This document shows, piece by piece, positions 33,824 through 43,638 of a DNA stretch of 64,000 nucleotides. The DNA is from Rhodoferax sp. GTDB taxonomy: Bacteria; Pseudomonadota; Gammaproteobacteria; Burkholderiales; Burkholderiaceae_C. Location of the stretch: positions 1 through 64,000 of the forward strand of contig JARLJI010000050.1 in the NCBI GenBank assembly GCA_031291295.1. Reading direction: 5' to 3'. Below the pieces are notes generated by a model that was given only the letters and a program-made list of their open reading frames with translations, was not told the origin of the DNA and searched no databases. The translations under genes were made by a program, and so were the position numbers. Position 1 is the stretch's first letter. Each line of letters begins with the position of its first letter.

Positions 33824-34153
33824 TCAGGCGTCGAAGCGCAGTGCGGTGCCCGCCTGCTCGCTGGCGGTGCGCGACAGGTTGGCCAGCAACTCGCCGCTGC
33901 CCTTGGTGTCGACCCACTGCCGGCCGTCAAATTTGTAGTGATACCCGCCCGATTTGGCCGCCAGCCAGATCTCATGCAGCGGCTTTTGCAGGTTCACGAC
34001 GATCTGGCTGCGGTTGGCAAAAGTGATGGTGATCATGCCGCCCACGCGCTGGTTGTCGATATCGATCTCGGTGTCGTCGTTGATGCGGTCGCACCCCGAC
34101 TCGATCTGCTTGAGCAGCGTTTCCGCCAGGTCCATGAATTGGGAGTCGGTCAT
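33824..34153 (-). CDS. cyaY: Frataxin-like iron-sulfur assembly protein CyaY
   Basis: A 109-residue frataxin homologue that modulates IscS-dependent Fe-S cluster assembly and binds iron on an acidic helix. The acidic helix 1 ([20 protein letters not shown]) and the beta-sheet core with [20 protein letters not shown] and [14 protein letters not shown] are diagnostic. It is convergent with mrcA, with a 2-nt gap, and divergent from lptM. Confidence 0.94.
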   Translation of the reverse strand: MTDSQFMDLAETLLKQIESGCDRINDDTEIDIDNQRVGGMITITFANRSQIVVNLQKPLHEIWLAAKSGGYHYKFDGRQWVDTKGSGELLANLSRTASEQAGTALRFDA

Positions 34154-34159
34154 TACAAT
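34154..34159 (+). promoter_or_regulatory. Candidate -10 box directly before lptM
   Basis: TACAAT ends 6 nt before the lptM ATG at 34166, so a transcript from it would be leaderless or nearly so. No convincing -35 is seen and the 12-bp gap to cyaY forces any lptM promoter into cyaY. Confidence 0.3.
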
Positions 34160-34165
34160 TTGCGG

Positions 34166-34441
34166 ATGTTGTTCGTTACCAAAATTCTAGCCCCGGCCAC
34201 TGATCTTGCGCGCGCCGGGGTCGCGCCGAGTGCACGGGCGGCCTTGACTTTAACGGTATTGCTGGCTTTGTCCGCCTGCGGCCAAAAAGGCGCCCTGTTT
34301 TTACCCACGGAGCCGGCCGCCGCGCAGCGCGCCACGCTAGTCCAGACACTAAGCCCCGGTCAAGCCGCCCAAGCCTCTACGCCTGCCTCTGCAGCCTCTG
34401 CCCCCGCCTCTACCGCCTCTTCGCCGGCCGCCATCCCATGA
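34166..34441 (+). CDS. lptM: LptM (YifL)-like small lipoprotein
   Basis: A 91-residue lipoprotein. A hydrophobic segment ends in [13 protein letters not shown], the hallmark of the LptM/YifL family whose lipidated N-terminus helps mature the LptD outer-membrane translocon. An Ala/Ser/Thr/Pro-rich low-complexity tail follows. The n-region before the hydrophobic core is long (about 27 residues), which may mean that the true start is internal, but no better ATG exists. The stop overlaps the lysA start (ATGA). The yifL-lysA-cyaY neighbourhood is conserved in gammaproteobacteria too. Confidence 0.8.
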   Translation: MLFVTKILAPATDLARAGVAPSARAALTLTVLLALSACGQKGALFLPTEPAAAQRATLVQTLSPGQAAQASTPASAASAPASTASSPAAIP

Positions 34442-35733
34442 CTTCACCAGAATCATCAGCAACTCTTCCAGGCCAGCCCCACTTTGCCTATCGGGACGGC
34501 GGGCTGTTTGCCGAAAACGTACGCCTCGCCGACCTCGCGCGCGCGCATGGCACACCGTTGTTCGTCTATTCAAGGGCCGCCATGCTGGCGGCCCTGGCAG
34601 CCTATCAGCGTGGCTTTGCGGGTCGCAAGGCGCAGATCTGCTATGCCATGAAGGCCAACTCGTCGCTGGGCGTATTGCAGGTCTTCGCGCAGGCCGGTTG
34701 CGGCTTCGACATCGTCTCGGGCGGCGAGCTTGAGCGGGTGCTGGCCGCGGGCGGCGACGCCGCGCGGGTAATTTTTTCCGGCGTCGGCAAGACGCGCGCC
34801 GAGATGCGGCAGGCGCTTGACGCGGGCATCGGCTGCTTCAACGTGGAGAGCGAGGCCGAGCTCGAGGTGCTGAACGAAGTGGCGCTGTCAGCGGGCAAGC
34901 CCGCGCGCGTGAGCATCCGTGTGAACCCGAACGTGGACCCCAAGACGCACCCTTACATTTCAACCGGCCTGAAGGGCAACAAGTTTGGCGTGGCCCACGA
35001 GCGGGCGCTCGGCGCCTACCAGCGCGCCGCCGCGCTGCCGGGCCTGCAGGTGGTCGGGATCGACTGCCATATCGGCTCGCAGATCACCGAGGCCACGCCC
35101 TATCTGGACGCCATGGACCGGGTGCTGGACCTGGTCGAGGCGATCGAGGCCGCGGGCATTCCCATTCAGCACCTTGATTTTGGCGGCGGCCTGGGCATCG
35201 ACTACAACGGAGAAACCCCGCCGCCAGCGGACGCGCTGTGGGCGCAGTTGCTGGCCCGGCTCGATGCGCGCGGCTTTGGCCAGCGCCAGCTCATGATCGA
35301 GCCCGGCCGCTCGCTGGTCGGCAACGCCGGCGTGTGCCTCTCGGAAGTGCTGTACCTCAAGCCCGGTGCAGAAAAAAACTTCTGCATCATCGACGCAGCC
35401 ATGAACGACTTGCCGCGACCGGCCATGTACCAGGCCTTTCAACAGATCGTGCCCCTGTCGCCACGCGTTGATGTGTCTGCACCGACCACGTGGGACGTGG
35501 TCGGCCCGGTATGCGAGAGCGGCGACTGGATTGGCCGCGACCGGGCCCTGGCGGTGCAGGCGGGCGACCTGCTCGCGATCCTGTCGGCCGGCGCCTATTG
35601 CATGAGCATGGCGAGCAACTACAACACGCGCGGGCGCGCTGCCGAAGTGCTGGTCGATGGCGACCACGCCTCTGTCATTCGCCGGCGCGAGAGTGCTGCG
35701 GACCAGATGCGCGGTGAAAACTTGCTGCGCTAG
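34438..35733 (+). CDS. lysA: Diaminopimelate decarboxylase
   Basis: A 431-residue PLP enzyme that makes L-lysine from meso-diaminopimelate. The PLP Lys lies in ICYAMKANSSLGVL, the phosphate-binding Gly stretch in LDFGGGLGIDY, EPGRSLVGNAG in the barrel, and the active-site Cys in GPVCESGDW. It overlaps lptM by 4 bp and is followed by convergent msrQ. Confidence 0.96.
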   Translation: MTSPESSATLPGQPHFAYRDGGLFAENVRLADLARAHGTPLFVYSRAAMLAALAAYQRGFAGRKAQICYAMKANSSLGVLQVFAQAGCGFDIVSGGELERVLAAGGDAARVIFSGVGKTRAEMRQALDAGIGCFNVESEAELEVLNEVALSAGKPARVSIRVNPNVDPKTHPYISTGLKGNKFGVAHERALGAYQRAAALPGLQVVGIDCHIGSQITEATPYLDAMDRVLDLVEAIEAAGIPIQHLDFGGGLGIDYNGETPPPADALWAQLLARLDARGFGQRQLMIEPGRSLVGNAGVCLSEVLYLKPGAEKNFCIIDAAMNDLPRPAMYQAFQQIVPLSPRVDVSAPTTWDVVGPVCESGDWIGRDRALAVQAGDLLAILSAGAYCMSMASNYNTRGRAAEVLVDGDHASVIRRRESAADQMRGENLLR

Positions 35734-35767
35734 CGCCAGGCCTGCGCCGCCTGACATTCAGACGGAC

Positions 35768-35812
35768 ACTATTGTTTTGATAGCTGTCTGCGCATAACCA
35801 GCAAGGGCAAGG
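35768..35812. repeat. Dispersed comamonad repeat at the msrQ 3' end
   Basis: ACTATTGTTTTGATAGCTGT, then CTGCGCATAACCAGCAAGGGCAAGG, follows the long form of the family (ATAGC arm, TGCGC, CAAGGGC). On the minus strand it encodes the last residues of MsrQ (LVMRRQLSKQ). Confidence 0.55.
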
Positions 35813-36421
35813 AGCGCTTTTTCTTCAAAAACTGAAGCAGGCGCCAGCCCAGCAGCACGCTCACGATGGCGCCATACACCGCGACCTCGGCAAAGTTGTG
35901 CTTGGCCGCGCGCATCCAGAAAAAATGCAGGATGCCCAGCCCCCCAATCAGGTACACCAGTCGGTGCAGGGCCTGCCAGCGTTTTGCGCCCAACGCGCGA
36001 ATGGCACGGTTGAACGAGGTGGCCGCCAGCGGCGTGAGCAGCACAAAGGCCGAGAACCCGACCAGGATGAACGGGCGCTTGGCGATGTCTTTCGCGATGT
36101 CGGCGACGTCGAAGCCCTTGTCGAACCAGCTGTAGCTCAGCAGGTGCAGCACCACATAAAAATACACAAACAGCCCCAGCATGCGGCGAAAGCGCGCCAA
36201 CGCGGGCAGCCCGGTGATCACGCGCAGCGGCGTGATGGCCAGCGTGAGGCACAGGAAACGCAGCGTCCAGTCGCCCGTGGCGCGGATCAGGTACTCCGCC
36301 GGATTGGCGCCCAGGCCGTCGGTGAACGCGCCGTACGTCAGCCGCGCAAACGGCAGCAGCGCCACGGCAAACAGCAGCGGCTTCGCCGCCGGGTGCAACA
36401 AGAGTCTGGGCAGCGCAGCCA

Positions 36422-36422
<1 letters not shown>
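35769..36422 (-). CDS. msrQ: Haem-binding membrane subunit MsrQ
   Basis: A 217-residue YedZ-family membrane protein with about six helices that passes electrons from the respiratory chain to MsrP for repair of periplasmic methionine sulfoxide. Haem-ligand His candidates lie in VVLHLLSYSWFDKG and ALHRLVYLIGGLGILHFFW. The ATG at 36422 overlaps the msrP stop by one base. The final residues come from a dispersed-repeat copy. Confidence 0.92.
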
Positions 36423-37417
<995 letters not shown>

Positions 37418-37474
37418 GGTGCTGCCCTTGTGTTCCCGTTGGTCGTGGGACAGCCGCCCTTCTTACAAAGTTCC

Positions 37475-38818
37475 CTATAACGTGCCGTAGCTGTGCAGCC
37501 CGCTCAGGAACATGTTGACGCCCAGGAAGGCAAACGACGTGACCGCCAGCCCGGACAGCGCCCACCAGGCCGCCACCGTGCCGCGCAGGCCCTTCACTAG
37601 GCGCATGTGCAGCCAGGCGGCGTAATTGAGCCAGACAATCAGCGCCCAGGTTTCCTTCGGGTCCCAGCTCCAGTAGCCGCCCCAGGCCTCGGCGGCCCAC
37701 AAGGCGCCCAGCACGGTGGCAACCGTGAAGAAGGCAAAGCCGACGGCAATCGACTTGTACATCACGTCGTCCAGCACCTCGACGCTGGGCAGGCGCTGCG
37801 CAATCCGCTTGCGGCCCAGCAGGATGCCCGCGGCGATCAGCGCCGCAACCAGCGCGTAGCCGATCCAGTAGCTGCCGCCCGCCTGGGCCACGCCGCGCTC
37901 GCGAAAGGCAATCGGCACGAAGCACAGCGCGATGCCCAGCAGCCAGATTGGCGTCAGCTTGTACCAGCGGGTCTCGCTGGCCTGCTGCTTGATCAGGTAG
38001 GCAAACGCCACCATGGCCGAGAGGGAGAACGAGCCGTAGCCGATGAAGTTGGCCGGCACATGCAGCTTCATCCACCAGCTTTTGAGCGCGGGCACCAGGG
38101 GTTGGATTTCGCTCGCCCCGCGCACCACCGAATACCACAGCAGAAAGCCCACGGCCGCGCTGACCACCAGCATCACGAAGGCGCCCATCGCGCGCGTTTT
38201 GTACTGCGCCTCGAAGTACAGGTAGAACGCCGTCGTCAGCCAGGAGAACAGCACGAACACTTCATACAGGTTGCTGACCGGGATGTGGCCGACGTCGGCG
38301 CCGACCAGGTAGCTCTCGTACCAGCGCACCAGGGTGCCGGTCAGCGCCATGGTGACGGCTACCCAGGCAATGCGCGAGCCGATCAGCTCCATCGTGCCGC
38401 TTTGCCCGTTGCCGAACATGCCCAGCCAGTAGAACGTGGTGCTCATGAAAAACAGCAAACTCATCCACAGGATGGCAGACTGGCTGGACAGGAAATACTT
38501 GAGCCAGAACACGTTCTCGGCCTGCGCCAGACTCGCCCGCCCGTCCACCTGGTAAGACGCAATCGCCAGCAGCGAGAGCGCCACCGCCACCATCATCAGC
38601 ACGCGCACCGGACGCCAGAACCAGCCCAGCCAGATGGCCGCCGGCATGGCGCCGAACAGGATGCCTTTTTCATACACATCCATGTAGGCGCCGTAGCGCG
38701 ACAGGGCAAACAGGCCACCCGCCACGACCAGCGCGGCAAACAGCCAGTCGAGCCAGTTGCGCCGGGAAAAGAAACCTTCGTGCAGGTCCAGGGTCGTGAT
38801 GCCGGTCGCCGTATTCAT
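37475..38818 (-). CDS. ccsA: Cytochrome c biogenesis protein CcsA/ResC (system II)
   Basis: A 447-residue polytopic haem-handling protein of system II cytochrome c maturation. The Trp-rich periplasmic haem motif lies in AWGGYWSWDPKETWALIVWL, and conserved His residues flank it (for example WLHMRLVKGLRG). It lies 9 nt downstream of resB; together they export haem and attach it to apocytochromes such as the neighbouring c4. Confidence 0.94.
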   Translation of the reverse strand: MNTATGITTLDLHEGFFSRRNWLDWLFAALVVAGGLFALSRYGAYMDVYEKGILFGAMPAAIWLGWFWRPVRVLMMVAVALSLLAIASYQVDGRASLAQAENVFWLKYFLSSQSAILWMSLLFFMSTTFYWLGMFGNGQSGTMELIGSRIAWVAVTMALTGTLVRWYESYLVGADVGHIPVSNLYEVFVLFSWLTTAFYLYFEAQYKTRAMGAFVMLVVSAAVGFLLWYSVVRGASEIQPLVPALKSWWMKLHVPANFIGYGSFSLSAMVAFAYLIKQQASETRWYKLTPIWLLGIALCFVPIAFRERGVAQAGGSYWIGYALVAALIAAGILLGRKRIAQRLPSVEVLDDVMYKSIAVGFAFFTVATVLGALWAAEAWGGYWSWDPKETWALIVWLNYAAWLHMRLVKGLRGTVAAWWALSGLAVTSFAFLGVNMFLSGLHSYGTL

Positions 38819-38827
38819 GCTAACTCC

Positions 38828-40951
38828 TTAGTCCTTCGCACCAATCAGTTTGTGCTTCAAATGATCGAACTCGCGATCGCCGTCCATGGTCTTGCGATTG
38901 GTCGACAGCGCCATGGTCGCGTGTGCCTTGTCGCCCTGCGGCGTGATCCAGACCCAGAGCCGGCGTTCGCGCACGTAGAGCATCGAGAACACGCCAAAAA
39001 TCAGCAGGGCACAGCCCAGATAAACGATATTCTTGCCGGGCGCGCGGACCACCTGGAACACGCTGGCCTGCACCTGAGTGAAGTCTTTCAGCGCAAACGC
39101 CATGGGCGCAGGATACAGCTGCGCGTCGCTCAGCGAAAGCACCGCCTGCGTCATGAATCCCTGTGTTTTTTCGCCGGGCACCAATGCGGGCAAGCCGGCG
39201 CGCTCGCGCGCGATCTGTTCCAGTTCGAACAGGGTGCCATTCAGGATGCGGATCAGCACTTCGCCAGCGCGGGCTCGCTCGGCCTGCGGCACATTGGCCT
39301 CGATGAAGTCGGATACCGCCTGCAAGCCGCCCCGGTGGTCGTCCACGCTGCCATGGCTGGCCGCGCCCGCGAACAGGTTGAGCGCGCGCGAGGCCGACGC
39401 CGCCAGTTGCCGCGCCAGCTCCGGCTTGGACGGGTCCACGGCCTGGGCCGCATAGCGCCTGACGGCCTCCTCGCGCAGCATGGGGTCGGCCAGCGCGGCG
39501 CGCAACTGCAAGAACCCGTCCATGCTGCTGTGGTCATCGGCCGGCACGCGCAGGTAGCGGTAGGGTTCGTCGGGCGTATCGCGCACGCCCAGCAGGAAGA
39601 CCGGCACGCCATCGCCCATGTCGACCGGCAGCATGTAGTTCTGGAATTCCCGGGCCTGGCCGGCGGCGTCGCGCAGCCGGTAGGTCACACTGGGGCCGAC
39701 GTTGCGCAGCGCCTTGTTGGTGGCCGACTTGTTGGCCGCGCCCAGGCTCGCATCGAGGGAGGCGCGCAGGTTCACCTTGCGCACGTCGGTGCCGGTGCCG
39801 TCACCCGATCCGTCGCCAAAATTTTCCACATTGATCACGCGCAGGCCGGTGTACTCCAGCGTGAGCTTGTCGTTGCCCTCGCCCTGGCCTTTCGTGAGCT
39901 GGGACGAGCCGCCGATCACGCCCTCGATCTGGAACGGTTTGGTGGCCGCGTTCATGGGCAGTGCCTGCAGCTTGACGCTGGAGCCACCGTCGTCAAAGCT
40001 GGACTGGTAGATCTCGACCCCGTCGTATTTGAACGGGTGATTCACCTCGATGCGCGCGGCCGTGCTCTGGCCGGTCGCCTTGTCGTGAATCACCACATCG
40101 CTGGCAAACAGCTTGGGCATGCCGGTCGAGTAGTACTCGACGATGAACTTTTTCAGTTCGACCGCAAACGGCAGATCCTGCAACACGATGCCGTTCGCCT
40201 GGTTGATGACCGCGGTGCTGGCCTGCTGGCCCTCCGCCACCAGCAAATTGCCGCGGAACGCCAGGTTGCCGGGCGGCAGCCGGTGCTGCGGCTTCACATC
40301 GGCAATCAAGCCGCCGCCCGTGTAGAGCGACTTGCCGGCCATCCACATCTGGGCGCGCACGACCAGGTCGCCATCGAGCAGCCCGCCCAGGCACACCAGC
40401 ACGATGGCGCTGTGGGCCGCGATGTAGCCCAGCTTGCTAATGGAGCCCGCCTTGGCCGCCACCATCCAGCCGTTGCTGCGCTGTTGCAGCCGGACCTTCC
40501 AGCCGCCGCCCGCCAGTGTCTTGCCGACGCGCCGGGCCGCCGCTTCGGGCCCCTCGTCCAATGCCGCTTCGGCCCGGTGGCCGAACGCCTGCAGGCTCTG
40601 TTCGCGGATATCTTCCTTGTAGACCTTCAGGTCGGCCAGGATCTTGGGTGTATTGCGGGCAATGCACAGCGAGGTGCTGATCACCAGAAAGGCCAGGATC
40701 AGCAGGAACCACCAGGCGCTGTAGACCGAGTAAAGATTGACCGCAGCAAAGACTTCGGCCCAGAACGGGCCGAATTGGTTGACGTAGTTGCTAGAGGGCT
40801 CGTGCTGCTTGAGCACGGTGCCGATGACCGAGGCGATACAGATGATCGTCAGCAGCGAAATCGAGAAGCGCATCGACGACAGCAACTCGACGGCGGCGCG
40901 CACCACGGGCGAACGGGTCTTGACACGGAGTCCGTGGGTGGAAACTGACAT
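38828..40951 (-). CDS. resB: Cytochrome c biogenesis protein ResB (Ccs1)
   Basis: A 707-residue membrane protein with three N-terminal helices (about residues 29-50, 70-100 and 165-190), a large periplasmic domain and a last helix near residue 650. Segments LLSSMRFSISLLTIICIASV and FKYDGVEIYQSSFDDGGS (around the conserved GxxxYQ) are typical. It works with CcsA. It lies downstream of cytochrome c4 in the same direction. Confidence 0.94.
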   Translation of the reverse strand: MSVSTHGLRVKTRSPVVRAAVELLSSMRFSISLLTIICIASVIGTVLKQHEPSSNYVNQFGPFWAEVFAAVNLYSVYSAWWFLLILAFLVISTSLCIARNTPKILADLKVYKEDIREQSLQAFGHRAEAALDEGPEAAARRVGKTLAGGGWKVRLQQRSNGWMVAAKAGSISKLGYIAAHSAIVLVCLGGLLDGDLVVRAQMWMAGKSLYTGGGLIADVKPQHRLPPGNLAFRGNLLVAEGQQASTAVINQANGIVLQDLPFAVELKKFIVEYYSTGMPKLFASDVVIHDKATGQSTAARIEVNHPFKYDGVEIYQSSFDDGGSSVKLQALPMNAATKPFQIEGVIGGSSQLTKGQGEGNDKLTLEYTGLRVINVENFGDGSGDGTGTDVRKVNLRASLDASLGAANKSATNKALRNVGPSVTYRLRDAAGQAREFQNYMLPVDMGDGVPVFLLGVRDTPDEPYRYLRVPADDHSSMDGFLQLRAALADPMLREEAVRRYAAQAVDPSKPELARQLAASASRALNLFAGAASHGSVDDHRGGLQAVSDFIEANVPQAERARAGEVLIRILNGTLFELEQIARERAGLPALVPGEKTQGFMTQAVLSLSDAQLYPAPMAFALKDFTQVQASVFQVVRAPGKNIVYLGCALLIFGVFSMLYVRERRLWVWITPQGDKAHATMALSTNRKTMDGDREFDHLKHKLIGAKD

Positions 40952-40979
40952 AGGTGGATTGTCGGTGACTCAAGCAGCA

Positions 40980-41011
40980 AGGGCGGAGCTATCCATGGAT
41001 AGACCCGCCCT
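40980..41011. other. Two-part hairpin between cytochrome c4 and resB
   Basis: An outer stem AGGGCGG / CCGCCCT and inner stem CTATCC / GGATAG lie in the 124-bp gap. There is no T-run on the minus strand, so it may be an attenuating or mRNA-stabilising structure and not a full terminator. Confidence 0.45.
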
Positions 41012-41075
41012 CGTTAGGGTTTGTTACTGGCGATTAGTTCAACCAAAGAACAAATCGCCCTCTCGCATCATTTCA

Positions 41076-41726
41076 TCAACGCAGGCCGGCAATATAGTCG
41101 GCCAGCGCCTTGACTTCGCGGTCATTCAGTTTGGCGGCCACATCGGTCATGGGCCCGCTGTTCTTGCGTGTGCCATCGCGAAACGCCGTGAGCTGCGCCG
41201 CGGTGTAGTCGGCTTGCTGGCCGCTCAGGCGCGGGTACTGCGACGGAATGCCGGCGCCGTCGGGGCTGTGGCAGCCGGCGCATGCCGGGATATGGCGATC
41301 CGCATTGCCGCCGCGGTAAATGTGCTCGCCGATCGCCACCAGATCCTTGTCCTTGGCGAAGCCCAGCTTGGCCTTGTTCGACGTGAGCCAGTACGCGATG
41401 TTTTTCATGTCGTCATCGGACAGGGTCGCAGCCATGCCCATCATGATGGGGCTGGCGCGCTTGCCCGACTTGAAGTCATGCAGCTGTTTGATCAGGTATT
41501 CGGGGTGCTGCTGCGCCAGCTTGGGGTTGGCGGCAATGCTCGAATTGCCGTCGGCACCGTGGCAGGCCGCGCACACCGCTGCGAAACTGGCCGAGCCCTT
41601 GACCAGGTCGGGCTTGGCCGCCACCGTGGCTGCAGCAGCGGCGGCAGGCGCCTCGTCCGCAGCGAAGCTGGAAAATGCGGGTGCTGCCAGCACGGCAGCC
41701 GTCAACAAGGAGGCGAGCAACTTCAT
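41076..41726 (-). CDS. Di-haem cytochrome c4
   Basis: A 216-residue periplasmic cytochrome. The Sec signal MKLLASLLTAAVLAAPAFSS is cleaved near SFA-AD, then two class I haem domains carry CAACHGADG (about residue 56) and CAGCHSPDG (about residue 150). Cytochrome c4 donates electrons to terminal oxidases. It is followed by the resB/ccsA haem-attachment genes and is divergent from engB, a conserved order in betaproteobacteria. Confidence 0.94.
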   Translation of the reverse strand: MKLLASLLTAAVLAAPAFSSFAADEAPAAAAAATVAAKPDLVKGSASFAAVCAACHGADGNSSIAANPKLAQQHPEYLIKQLHDFKSGKRASPIMMGMAATLSDDDMKNIAYWLTSNKAKLGFAKDKDLVAIGEHIYRGGNADRHIPACAGCHSPDGAGIPSQYPRLSGQQADYTAAQLTAFRDGTRKNSGPMTDVAAKLNDREVKALADYIAGLR

Positions 41727-41810
41727 ATTGGGAGGTCTGTTTATTTGCGCAAAACTGCGTGATTCTACAATGAGGGTACGCCGCTCCTTCCGGGTGGCTC
41801 CTCAAGATCG

Positions 41811-42581
41811 ATGACTATCACCTCCACACCGCACGCCGCCAAGGCCGCTGCAGGCCGCCCAGGCCAGCCCTCCCCATCGCCGGCGGACAGCAAAACGCCC
41901 GCCGTTATCGCGTCCGGCTGGCTGCACACCGCGAAATTCCTGACCACCGCGCCGCAGCTGCACCACCTGCCGGCGCTGGACGTGCCCGAAATTGCCTTCG
42001 TCGGGCGCTCCAACGCCGGCAAATCGACCTGCATCAACACCCTGACATAGCAAAAACAGCTGGCCTATGCCTCGAAAAAGCCGGGACGCACCCAGCACAT
42101 CAACCTGTTTTCGCTCGGCAAGCAGGGCGTGACCGACGCCGTGCTTGCCGATCTGCCGGGCTATGGCTACGCGGCCGTGCCCAAGCAGGACAAGATCCGC
42201 TGGCAGCAGGTGATGGCCAACTACCTGGTGACGCGGGAGAACCTGGTTGGCATCGTGCTCTTGTGCGATCCGCGCCACGGGCTGACCGAACTCGACGAGA
42301 TCCTGCTCGACGTGATCCGCCCGCGCGTCGAAGCCGGCTTGAAATTCCTGGTGCTGCTGACCAAGGCCGACAAGCTGACGCGCGCCGAAGGCGCCAAGGT
42401 GCTGTCCATTGTGCGACTGCAAGCCGGCGGCGGCGAGGTCAAACTGTTCTCCGCGCTCAAGAAGCAGGGCGTGGACGAGGCGAGCCAATTGCTCTGGCAG
42501 TGGGCCCACCCGGCCGGCGCAGCAACCGCAACACCCGCGCCGCCCGAAACACCTGCACCTGAGGGTGAAACCGACGCCTAG
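41811..42581 (+). pseudogene. engB: Ribosome biogenesis GTPase EngB (YihA/YsxC) with in-frame amber codon
   Basis: A 256-codon gene for the GTPase needed for 50S subunit assembly. The G1 loop GRSNAGKST lies at about residues 65-73, then codon 80 (42048-42050) is TAG where homologues have Gln (CAG) in the INTLTxQKQLA context. The frame then continues perfectly with SKKPGRTQHINLF (G2), DLPGYGYA (G3), LTKADKL (G4) and the end of the domain. There is an Ala/Pro-rich N-terminal extension of about 40 residues. One C-to-T change explains the stop. As EngB is usually essential, this could be a real lesion with a second copy elsewhere, suppression, or a sequence error. Confidence 0.9.
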
Positions 42582-42604
42582 CCCTTGATCCATGGGCGCT
42601 GGCA

Positions 42605-42624
42605 GCTACTTAATTTATAGCAAC
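42605..42624. repeat. Dispersed comamonad repeat, short copy between engB and the hydrolase gene
   Basis: GCTACTTAATTTATAGCAAC matches 2961-2980 closely. It lies 11 bp before the hydrolase ATG and includes no recognisable ribosome-binding site. Confidence 0.6.
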
Positions 42625-42635
42625 GCGAGCCCCCC

Positions 42636-43571
42636 ATGATCGACACGTTTCTGCAACCCCTGCCGCACGGCATCACCCTGAGTTGCCGCGCCACCGGCCA
42701 GCGCGGACGCCCCGTGCTGATGTTTTTGCATGGTTTTCCCGAAGCCGCGTTTGTCTGGGACGAGTTGCTGCTGCACTTTGCCCGGCCCGAGAACGGCGGC
42801 TACCGCTGTGTGGCGCCCAATCTGCGCGGCTTCGAGAAATCCAGCGCGCCGGTGGAGGTCAGCGCCTACCGACCCAAGCACCTGGTGCAGGACATCGCGG
42901 CGCTGATCGCGGTGGAAACCGCCACCGCGGGCGGCGCGCTGGCCTGCCTGGTGGCGCACGACTGGGGCGGTGCGGTGGCCTGGAACCTGGTGAATCAGCG
43001 GCCCGAACTGGTGAAAAAGCTGGCCATCGTCAATTCGCCGCACCCCGGCACCTTTTTGCGCGAGCTGCAGAGCAATCCGAAGCAGCAGGCCGCCAGCGCC
43101 TACATGAACTTCCTGATTCGCCCTGACGCGGAGCAACTGCTGTCGCAGAACGATTTCGAGCGCCTGTGGCCCTTTTTGACCAACGGCCACGGCGGCGGAT
43201 CTGCATCCTGGCTCACCGAATCGGTGAAGAACCAGTATCGCGCCGTCTGGGGCCCGCGCGCCGATGGCAGCAGTGGTTTGACGGGCGGCTGCAACTACTA
43301 CCGGGCCTCGCCGCTACGCCCGCCCCGGCCCGAGGATCCCGCGGCAGCGGCCGTGACGCTGCCGCGCGAGGTGCTGACGATTGCGCTGCCGACCCTGGTG
43401 GTCTGGGCGCTGGACGACATCGCGCTGCCGCCCGAGTTGATCGACGGGCTCGGCGACTACATCGCAAACCTGACGCTGCACACCGTGCCGGGGGCCACGC
43501 ACTGGATCGTGCACGAACAGCCGCATCGGGTGGCCAAGTACCTGCAGGACTTTTTGCTACAACATAAATAG
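42636..43571 (+). CDS. Alpha/beta hydrolase, epoxide hydrolase-like
   Basis: A 311-residue hydrolase. The oxyanion motif HGFPEAAFVWDE, the nucleophile-elbow HDWGGAVAW in which Asp replaces Ser (as in epoxide hydrolases and haloalkane dehalogenases), NYYRAS in the cap (Tyr as in epoxide hydrolases), the late acid region VVWALDDIAL and the catalytic His in GATHWIVHEQP are all visible. No signal peptide is seen. The substrate is unknown. It runs in the direction of engB with only a repeat copy between them, and its 3' end runs into another repeat copy. Confidence 0.85.
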   Translation: MIDTFLQPLPHGITLSCRATGQRGRPVLMFLHGFPEAAFVWDELLLHFARPENGGYRCVAPNLRGFEKSSAPVEVSAYRPKHLVQDIAALIAVETATAGGALACLVAHDWGGAVAWNLVNQRPELVKKLAIVNSPHPGTFLRELQSNPKQQAASAYMNFLIRPDAEQLLSQNDFERLWPFLTNGHGGGSASWLTESVKNQYRAVWGPRADGSSGLTGGCNYYRASPLRPPRPEDPAAAAVTLPREVLTIALPTLVVWALDDIALPPELIDGLGDYIANLTLHTVPGATHWIVHEQPHRVAKYLQDFLLQHK

Positions 43572-43612
43572 CAATATCTACAGATGGGATAAGGGCTAGA
43601 GGCCGAAAATCC
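43556..43612. repeat. Dispersed comamonad repeat, long copy after the hydrolase gene
   Basis: GCTACAACATAAATAGCAAT, then ATAAGGGCTAGAGGCCGAAAATCC, is the most complete copy in the window, with the AAGGGCTAGAGGCC tail. It contains the last codons and stop of the hydrolase gene. Confidence 0.65.
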
Positions 43613-43638
43613 TTAAAATTCAGACCCTGTCGCGCCCG

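Noticed and set aside
37607..40948. 1113-codon open frame on the plus strand
   Set aside because: Antisense shadow of ccsA and resB, both of which are clear family members on the minus strand.
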